Assembly (NCBI GenBank): GCA_903813345.2
Contig: CAIIXF020000006.1
Span: forward strand, 37,105,936-37,167,347
Length of the DNA: 61,412 nt
Direction: 5' to 3'
From: Owenia fusiformis
Taxonomy: Eukaryota; Annelida; Polychaeta; Sabellida; Oweniidae
Part shown: positions 47,201-56,400 of the stretch, one piece after another
How the letters are laid out: each line of letters opens with the position of its first letter
Numbering within the stretch: position 1 is the first letter of the stretch
Notes under the pieces: model-generated
Told to the model about the DNA's origin: nothing
The model's input: only the letters and a program-made list of their open reading frames with translations
Databases searched by the model: none
Translations under genes and position numbers: made by a program

Positions 47201-50200
47201 TACTAGCAACTGACACAGATATATTTTACCTCTGTTGATCCAGTGAACGAGATTTTATCTACGTCCATATGTTCAGCAAGTGCCGCTCCTGCCGTTGGGC
47301 CATAGCCGGGTACTATGTTCACTACCCCTGGGGGAAACCCTGCCTGAAATATATATACACTTTCCAGTTGACAAAAAGCAATCGTAATACCTTTTACACG
47401 TACGTCAGATGAAATAATGCAAATATATCAGGTACAAATTTGAAAATGACCATACTGTGTCAGTTGCTGCAGCCATGTATATTACTGTAGTACTATTGTA
47501 ATACATACATACGCATCTCTATACGTCCATAAGTGTGATATTCTTAGGTATAGACGACGATTTATAAGAATATCACACTTATGGACGTATAGAGCTACAC
47601 AATAAATGATGACATAATCAAATGCTTCATATGAATATTAATCATGCTATAAGTGAGTTACGAAATCTATCTATTAGCATGCAATATAAACGTAAGGTGC
47701 AGTATCAGTTCCAAGTAAATGATGATATTGTGTCAGTAGTCCTACCTCTTTGATGAGTGACGCCATGTAAAGAGTTGTCAGAGGAGTTTGTTCTGCAGGC
47801 TTTATGACTGAGCAACATCCGGCTGCTAGTATGGGTCCCAACTTCTGTGTCAGAATGAAGACGGGGAAGTTCCACTGAAAGCATAAATAACATCTAGATC
47901 AGTTGCAAATTGAACATAATTGGCCTTTAAACAGGAGGTTTATTTTGTTTCTATTGTACGATTGTACGTTCAATGGACTAAAAACTGAAACTAAGAGCTA
48001 CTTTGTTCAATTTGTATATAGACGCTCTACTATACCTAACCCCTAGAAACTCATAAGATACTCTGTTTGTCCAATTGTATTGTTTAGCATATATTTTTGA
48101 AAGTACCTTATTAACATCTAACTTTCAACCGATAAACCATTAATAAGGAACAGACAAATAAAAACTAATAAGATAATTATTACTAATAAGCCAAATGGGT
48201 TGCTCATGAACACCAAATGCAAGGTATAGTAGAGTGATAGACTGGTATACATTGTAAAACTTACAGGAATAATAGCTCCAACAACTCCAATGGGTTCGTG
48301 ACGAGTGTAACAGAAAAAGTTCCCATCTGAAATAAAACGTACGAGCTCGTATGACCTATATTGATCCACAGCTTTGAACGTTGGATTAAGGATACATATC
48401 TAATGTAAAACGCACGAGCTCGTATGACCTATATTGGTCCACAGCTTTGAACGCTGGATTAAGGATACATGTCTTACATATAGTATTCAATAGCAACAAC
48501 AAGCAAATGCTAGTAAGGCAAAATGATAAAATAAAGAACAGTATATACATTACCAACTGGGATAGTTTGTCCCACAATTTTGTCAGCCCATCCTGCGTAA
48601 TAACGCAGCTCTTGAACAGCGCATTTACCATCATCGTATGCATCCACAAATGGCTTCCCATTGTCCAAGGTTTCAAGGCTCTAGACAGCATAGTAGAAGA
48701 GGGAAAAACGATTAAGAATACAGATGTCTGTAAAATCCTGATGGTACAGTGTAGCAAAGACGTTTTTCTTTCAAACATTGTTTGAAAAACAATAATTTTA
48801 ACAAGGCAATAACATGCAGAATGTCACCACCCATCTCCGTACGCTGTTACAGACACCGACCACCGATCATCAACCGCCAAACACCGGCCACAAAAAAGAA
48901 CATTACAATATGTCAACCCTTCTGATGGCGACATAAAAACTGTGCCGAGAAAGTAGGGATGCAGAACCTCACATTTTCAAATATATGATCATATTTAGTA
49001 CTTGTATGTTTGTATTTTGTTATCTAAGAAGATAAATATTTATTTCAATGCAGCCGGTGCATCAATTATAGTTAAAACTGGAAATGTTCCTATTGCGTTA
49101 TGTTTTACCGTTATGTAAACCAGATCTCGTTCTAATAGGTCAGCTAGTTTAGCGATAAGTCGTCCTCTTTTGGAAGCATCCAATGTCCGCCAAGCTGATC
49201 CAAGCTCAAAGGCTTGACGAGCAGCATTAACAGCTGAAGCAACATCAGCCTAAAATATATGTGACGTTGAAATGATGGCACTGGCGTTCGAGTGAATAAA
49301 AAGGTTATTAGACACGATTTTTTCAATTTCTATATAGGAAATGTTACGAGGCAATTTGACAAAAAATGGGTTTACGAAAAAGACCGACCGCCCGCTGTCG
49401 GTCTTGTACATAAAGATAAATAGATTAGATTAGAATAGATTAAATTTGGAAAATAAAACTAAAAACTAAGAATCCAATGACTATGGTACCTTTACAACGT
49501 CGTGTTTAAAATGTATAAACAATTTTAAATCACGATAAAAAAACGCACATAAAAAACGTAACATCATAACATCGTAATGTCACATTTTTAAGTGACGTCT
49601 CGGTTGTTATAGACCGATTTCATTATGGTTAGTCACTTTTGATCATGAGAAAATGCACGTACATAACATATAGTGTTCAAGAATCATTATGACAATAACA
49701 AATCGTTTTTAGTAGAAATACGTAATTTTCGTTAAATAAAGGCCTACGTTGAATTTCAGTAAAAGGAAAGATTTACGTAAAAACTTATAGGTTGGCAGGT
49801 CAGGAACATAAGTGTTTGTCTTTCATTTTTACTATTTTAACTAACTGAAAAGAACAAATGGGTAAAAAACATGACATGTATATACATGAACGTGTACGTA
49901 TGGGATAAGACCTACGTGGAAAACACTGCCATTATGAATGTATGTGTAATAAACCATACCTTATCCCCTTCCTGTACGTCAACTATCTTTTCTCTGGTAC
50001 ATGGGTTTATTGTTGGGAACACCTGGCCGCTTACACTGTTCACAAACTCATTGTTGATAAATATCTGGAAATGTTCTGATCATTATGATAGGCCGTTTAA
50101 TCGAAGAGGCTCAGAATTTTACATGATTATATCTGTAGGCCATCAAAATTAAAATTTTAAAAACTCAATGATTCAATCGAATCTCTCTTTAAGGTACAGC

Positions 50201-53200
50201 TGGAAAATAACATTTTGGAAAAATTGCTATACCTGCACATGTTATTTTCTGGTACAAAAGAGCGTATGAAGACATGTGTTAATTTCCTTGCTTTTTTCAG
50301 GAAAGCATCATTACATTGTCTTCTTTGAGTAAATCTGGTAAGAGGTCAATGGGAATTCCAGGAAATTCTGATATTTCTACTTTCTGTTTTTCCAGATTTT
50401 CTTTTAAAGTTTAAGACAACACAGGAGCTATACCATTGACCTGTTTCCAGGTTTACTAAAAGTAGACAATGTAATACTTTCCTGAAAAAAGCAAGTAAAT
50501 ACACACATGCCTTCATACTTAATTATATACCAGAAAATAACATTTGCAGGTATAGCAATTCTTTCCCCAAAATGTTATTTTCCAGCTATACCTTATGCCT
50601 TGGTCACATTTGCGCCGATTTTCACTATTTTGTTCAAAATAGAATACAATATTGAACAAAACACTCAATCGCCAGGGCGCCGGGCGATGGATCGGAGCAA
50701 ATGTGACCAAGGCATTAAAAAGTCGTGGAAGCAATTTCCCAAGCTTATTTGTAATTTCAGTTACTCGGAGGTCCTACCTACCTGTGTGTATTTTATGTCA
50801 GGCTTCACGATAGGAATTGGAACAGCCATTGTTGAGAATCCTCTTCTAAATATCACTCCTGAAACATTTGAAACAATTTTATAGGTAACATTGTCGACAC
50901 CCGGCTGCCAACATCCTGTTCTTTTTCAGCGACGACTGTAAATGATATTCGGGTTACCATTTTTACACGGTTTCGGAAAGGTTTTTCGAAACGGATTGGA
51001 GTTCATTATTACCAGCAATATTATTGCAGGGTTTATCAAATAGCAAATATGAAAAATTAATCCAGACCATGGAAAATATTCCTTTCACGTTTCGGCAAAT
51101 GATTGTCTGAGTGAGTTGAAATACACGAACAGGCGTGTATAGCAGACAAATGAGAGCGCTTTGCTTCATGTTTTAAAAGTGTACGTTGTGATAGATTAAT
51201 TGGTTTTCAAGTCCTACAGACCTTATTACAATTATGTTTCTATATACCTTCACTCAATCTGGCAAGACTACGACTAAGGGAACATGGGGCAAAACGGCCC
51301 TTTGAGGCAAAGTGGTCCATCGAAATATCTTTTGAACTATCATGAAAGAGATGGTTCTTCAAAAGTCACGTTCGAATTTTGAAATTTCCGCTACCTTCTC
51401 GACCGCCCTTTTTAACCTAGCAGCGTCTCGCCTTACGTAAGAAGTAATTCTACTTTTCACTCTCTTTTTTGCAAATTACCCCTCCCACGAGAAACTCCAA
51501 AAAATCCGGCAACAATCGAATATCGTTTTGAATTAACATTTTACATAGATGCATATTTATTCTTTATTTGTGAAAATTTCGAGTTTCAAATATTACATGT
51601 ACATGTAGGTAAATTAAAGGGGCAACAAGGCCTGTAGAGAGAAAATAGGAAAATTTTTACTTTTTATGAGCTATCAAGGCAACATTTGGCTTAACATCTT
51701 CTTTGACAGACCTATTTTCTTAAAATGTATGTATAAACTATCAATTTCAGCATTAAGAAGTGTAAATTCAGTTCAAAGCTTCAAAAAGGGGAAATCCGCT
51801 TTTATATTTTTAAGATCCACCATGTTTTAAGAGGAATATATGCTGAAATAATGTTTATCTAGTGGTTTTTTTGTGGATAATAAAAATAGATGTTAGTCTT
51901 GATGAAATATCCAAACTTAAATATATTTTGACACTGGTCCATGATCGTTGAATGACCCCTCTGCACTAATTGTTGCACCTTTAAATTGACGTCTATTTGA
52001 AAATTCACCTACATGTCTCTGGGGCAAAACGGCCCAGACAGGTTATAACATACTTTGGAAAATCTTATTGCACAAGAGTAATTGATTTTCAAATATAACG
52101 ATCCCTCTGACACATATTGAATCACTAGAATTATGGTACGGTTAAAAATACTTTGTCTGTCAAAGGTTTAAACGTCTGAGATAAGATTTGTGTTGACGAG
52201 TCTTGTAATTGATTAATCTTGGCGGTCCCGGCCCTGGACCGTAATTACCATCAGTGTCACAATATAGTGTAGCCATTTTTGGGTTTTTATTTTGTGCTAC
52301 TTTTGGACTTAAAATAAAATTTAAAATGACCAGGCATTTAAAAAACATGCAGTTCAGTTCAGCCTATCTATAGATTTTCATACCTTTTTTGAAAACCAAC
52401 ACAAAAGGCCAAAACTCGTAACACTTTTCCAGAAAATAAACAGAGTCCAGCATATTGATAGATTTTCATACCTTTTTTCAAAACTAACACAAATGGCCAA
52501 AAGTAACACTTTTCCAGAAAATAAACTGAGTTCAGCCTATCGATAGATTTTCATACCTTTTTTTCAAAACCAACACAAATGGCGAAAAGTATCACTTTTC
52601 CGGAAAATAAACAGACTCTGATTATTTTCTGGAAAAGTGTTACTTTTGGCCATTTGTGTTAGTTTTGAAAAAAGGTATGAAATCCATCGATAGTGTATCG
52701 ATCTAGTAGGCTGGACTTTGTGCTACTTTTGGCCATTTGTGTTAGTTTTGAAAAAGGGTCAATTTTATGCTAATATATCGTGACATACATGTATATCGTA
52801 ATTACAATGTATACACGTCCACCGGCGTACAAAACGTGAATACGTTTCCGTAACCGACCGTATTGTACATTTATTGCTATTAGTCTGGGTTGTTCGGTGT
52901 TAAGTTCATTCTGACACTATAAATTTGGTTGGTAAAGTCAGTCCAGGGTTCCTGCCAGGGGTTGTTCATGTTGTCAACAATGCGGCCTCGGCGCAGCGTC
53001 TGTAGCCTACATCCATGTACTGTAGCCCCCATTGTTTACATAACCGGTTTACGTAGCTAACGTAACCTTTCTCATATTCCTAACGATAGTTCATGTGTCC
53101 ATACCTGGCCATCCGGCCCTGTCCGGCATCATTGTTTAGGGACTAAGGCCAGTGGCCTTGCTGAAAGTTTAGGGCTACACGTAGGATGCTGACTATCATA

Positions 53201-53294
53201 GGTTGGCCTATGTCACATTGCAATGCACACATTTTTTTATGAAAACGAAACGTAACTACTCACGGGTACAGCAAATTAAGAACCTCGCTATCAT
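44209..53294 (-). CDS. ALDH2: mitochondrial aldehyde dehydrogenase, ALDH2 type, 15 coding exons, 515 aa
   Basis: NAD-dependent oxidation of aldehydes to acids in the mitochondrial matrix. Coding exons: 53264-53294, 50782-50858, 49960-50064, 49109-49249, 48554-48680, 48265-48326, 47746-47874, 47230-47343, 46767-46869, 46066-46250, 45707-45871, 45299-45456, 44586-44663, 44351-44390, 44209-44241. All junctions are GT/AG and all phases join. The N-terminus [10 protein letters not shown] plus VIFRRGFST is an amphipathic, Arg-rich presequence, and the total is close to human ALDH2 (517 aa). Visible active-site parts: WNFP Asn (residue 183), KPAEQTP Lys (206), the FTGSTEVG nucleotide loop, LECGGKSP Glu (282) and GQVCCAGSR Cys (316). 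LECGG replaces the usual LELGG. Exon 1 was chosen because its phase and presequence fit exon 2. ALDH1-type cytosolic identity is less likely given the presequence. Confidence 0.95.
45030..45122. repeat. dispersed repeat copy in an ALDH2 intron
   Basis: CGCGGAACGCCAAATAACAA, then a decayed middle and GTTGACATAAAAACA, match the right half of the family at 15915-16031. Confidence 0.6.
47517..47594. repeat. 78-bp hairpin in an ALDH2 intron
   Basis: CTATACGTCCATAAGTGTGA and TCACACTTATGGACGTATAG form a near-perfect stem that continues with TATTCTTA. The apex differs from the CGAAG-type hairpins. Confidence 0.9.
48334..48475. repeat. 73-bp tandem duplication spanning an ALDH2 acceptor region
   Basis: AAAACGTACGAGCTCGTATG at 48334 recurs at 48407 (AAAACGCACGAGCTCGTATG). 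The following 50 bases match with a few changes. It lies just upstream (on the minus strand) of exon 48265-48326, adding intron length without copying the exon. Confidence 0.85.
48790..48942. repeat. dispersed repeat copy, most complete
   Basis: It contains ATTTTAACAAGGCAATAACA, TGTCACCACCCATCTCCGT, ACCGACCACCG and GATGGCGACATAAAAACTG. This copy joins the halves seen separately at 15.8 kb. Confidence 0.7.
50191..50593. mobile_element. 403-bp palindromic MITE in ALDH2 intron 2
   Basis: It starts AAGGTACAGCTGGAAAATAA and ends with the mirror image. Arm words CATGTTATTTTCTGGTA, GAAAGCATCATTACATTGTC and TCCAGGAAATTC-type blocks pair across the centre near 50395. A half-copy is in COMMD9 intron 1. 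Confidence 0.85.
50595..50714. mobile_element. 120-bp Harbinger-like MITE, copy 2
   Basis: The ends TGCCTTGGTCACATTTGC are mirrored, with TTA on both sides (50592-50594 and 50715-50717). The core AATACAATATTGAACAAAAC is the same as in copy 1 at 16639. It sits against the end of the 403-bp MITE. Confidence 0.85.
51000..52240. other. ALDH2 intron 1 interior, no gene
   Basis: GGGGCAAAACGGCCC occurs twice in the same orientation (51285 and 52022), about 737 bp apart. No further structure was recognised. Confidence 0.45.
52370..52765. repeat. about 90-bp repeat: three direct copies then two inverted copies
   Basis: ATAGATTTTCATACCTTTTT, AAAACCAACACAAA and AACACTTTTCCAGAAAATAA recur at about 52370, 52458 and 52545. 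The reverse complement follows at 52622-52690 and again, without its end, at 52720-52763. The join at 52620 can form a strong foldback. Confidence 0.9.
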
Positions 53295-53416
53295 CAATAA
53301 ACAGTTCGCACGTAAACAACGCCGAGAAATCAAGTGAATTTATTCTGGGGTGTGTCATGATTGTTGTTAGAGCTCTCTAAAAAGGAGGAAGGATTATTTA
53401 GAGGAGTTTCCTGAAA
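53295..53416. promoter_or_regulatory. divergent ALDH2/COMMD9 promoter region
   Basis: Only 122 bp separate the two start codons, which point away from each other. No TATA box is evident in either direction. Transcription starts were not identified and could lie within the partner gene's first exon. Confidence 0.65.
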
Positions 53417-56400
53417 ATGAAAGAAGTCAACTTTGAGACTCTTCTGCTACTTCTAAAGGTATGTATTTCATGTGCTGACCTTGAAGTAATACTCTTGAAA
53501 TACTAAACTACGATTTGACAATATGGGTAAGACTAGGTACATCAATACGTGTTAAATTGGAGTTGTACCAGGAAAATAACATTTTGGTAAAAAATTGCAA
53601 GAAGATACCTGCACTTATCCCGTGCCAGTCCTGGTTCGGGAAAAACCTGCACATGTTATTTTCTGGTGCAAAAAAAGTATGAAGGCATGTGTCAATTTCC
53701 TTGCTTTTTTTAGGAAAGTATCATTACATTGTCTTCTTTTAGGATATCTGGTAGGAGTTCAATGGGAACTCCAGGAAATTCTGAAACAGTATTTCACACC
53801 TTCTAGATCTATTTTTCCAAATTTTCTTTCAAAGTTTCCAGAAACGGACGGGGGTGACATTCTATCGAAACTCAGACATTATTGAAACTTGAGGATTGGA
53901 AACAAGAAGCATTCAAAAAATGAAGTTACCTTTTTTGTTTCCTGATTCTCACCTTATTAGCTCATGTTGGTGACTGAAACTTGCACAGCTTAATTTGGTC
54001 GCTAATTCGCATGCATGTCAACCGGAAGTAAGCAAGAAGGCGCATGCGCATTAGCGAGATCATTCTACTCTTGTAAAAGCCATCTTGAAAATGACCAACT
54101 CGATAATATTTTTCGTCAATACATTTACTCTACCCATTGGCTTTCTAATTGAAATTCTACCATTCCGGATAGCGTGATATGGTAAGAAAACGATACTTAA
54201 GGATGTTTTACATCAATTGAAGTAGTGTAAGTGTTGTCATTCATGATGTCTTACATTTGTGTCAAAGACCTTTAACATGGACTGGGAATATCAAGATATC
54301 CAAAGCCATCTCTCTAAAGGTAGCTTTGTGCAAATAAAGTAACTTGACGCTACGATACATGCTTATCAGAGTACATTTGTATATTTAACAATGAAAAATC
54401 GATCGAAGAAAGGTAATAAAAGAACTAGTATTAATAGAACCTTAAAATACCTACCAAAAATGATACTCATGTATTCATGAATTTTGCTTTAAGGCACCAT
54501 CTAAGGAGGCAGTTGTACGACTTTGTAATGAGGCATTCCTCACAAGAAATGGAATCGTTAAACCAGATACTATAAAAGAGGCAGCCAATGGTCTACAGGT
54601 AGAACAGCAGGAAGCTAAACAGGTAGAATAAACTTGCACAATCATTTTCCTTTACATTTATTTAACACTAGTAGAGTCTACTAGTCATTGTATGTTTCTC
54701 TTATACGTGTATGTGACTAGGCCTGGTGATGGGAAAAGTGGGACGAAGGGGGGGGGGGGGGGGGGGGGGGGGGAGCAGGCAATTTCACTAAAATTGCTCC
54801 TATTTGAAAAATTTTCATCCAATTTACACAAAATTTGTTTTAAAATGTGTTGAAATGATCTTCGTAGTCTAATTTTACTAAGTTGAGCATCTAAAGTTGT
54901 ATAGGTATGTTGTAAAGTGTCAAAAGGTGGCTAAAATGAAAAATTCTCGGGTTTCAACAGATTTTAGAGCCTCCAGGGTTTCAAGAGGTTAATTAACACA
55001 TAGGAGTATTGATTATGAACTATTTATATTTATTTTCAGTTAATTAGCTCATTACAAGGATTGGTGAAGAATGCCTTGTTTCATGGATCGACAGAACCAG
55101 CAGTAATTGTTAAATTATTCCCCAGTAAGTATTTGCATCAAACAGAGGCTCCGGACATCATGTACCCCGTTGCTTCCTTCTGGAAGATGTGCATGTGTTT
55201 GTAAATCAATTGTTAAATTATTCCCCAGTAAGTATTCACATCCTACAAAGGCATGGTACTAGACATCATGTACTCCGTTGCTTCCTTCTGAAAGATGTGT
55301 ATGTGTTTGTAAATCAAGTTCTATTTGTAAAGGATCGGCTTACATGGATGTTGGCACAAAGTTGTTAAAGAATTTTCGGATAACTTGTATTTAAACTTGA
55401 CATACTTATAATCATTTGAGTCTATTTTTGAGGCATAATTTTCTTCATAATGTGTAATGTTATTTACATGTATTTCTTTTTCAGATGACTTTCATAAAAA
55501 TCTCAGGGATCTGTTGGGGAAAATTCTTATAGAAAATATCCCAAACTGGAAAAATATAGCAGTCAATAATATGGGTAAGGATGCCTTTCGTGACAACAGC
55601 AAATGTACCAGGCCCGTAGCAAGCTTTGGACAATGGACAGTTTGTAAAAAAATCCATGGTTGTTCAGATTTGACAATTTTGGCTCAAAATCACTCAAAAA
55701 GTGTTAAAATGGCTCGAACCTCCTGAATGCTCTGGCTACGGGCCTATTTCATACTGGTCACTAAGAAAACAAGGCAATATGTGTTATTTTTTATTTATAT
55801 GAATGTTTCTTTTTTTGATATCAAGCAATTTCCACTTGTTAAAGAAAGACGTTCCTTATCTAATGTACATGTATGACCATTTAATTGCAAATTGGAATTT
55901 GTCTAACTGTAACGCTACTGGTATTGTTCACCTAATTACAGTGAAACCTGTATATCCAAATACCTCTGTTATTTGAACACCTGTAAATGTGAACACTTTT
56001 CTATGTCCCAATTTTGTAATCTCCCATAGGCCTGTAGACAGGATTTGCCAAGGGGGGTTCAGTTTTCAAAAATTTCCAGGGGGGGTTCACATTTGACAAT
56101 TTTGGCCCAAATATGGCTAAAATCACTTGAGAAGTGCTCAAAATGGTGAAAAACTGCATGATTTTGAAAGAATTTTTGGCCAGGGGGCTGGGGGGGGGGG
56201 GTTCGTCCGAACCCTGCGAACCCCCCCTGGCTACGGGCCTGGACTCACTCGAAAAACTTGAATTGTGAACATCTGCTAATCTGAACACTTTTGGTCAATA
56301 CCAGTGGCATCCAGATTGGACAGGTTTTAATTTATATCAAGATTGCATTCAAAATTACTCTTACAGTGTCACTACATGTACATAAGCGCATTACTGTTTT

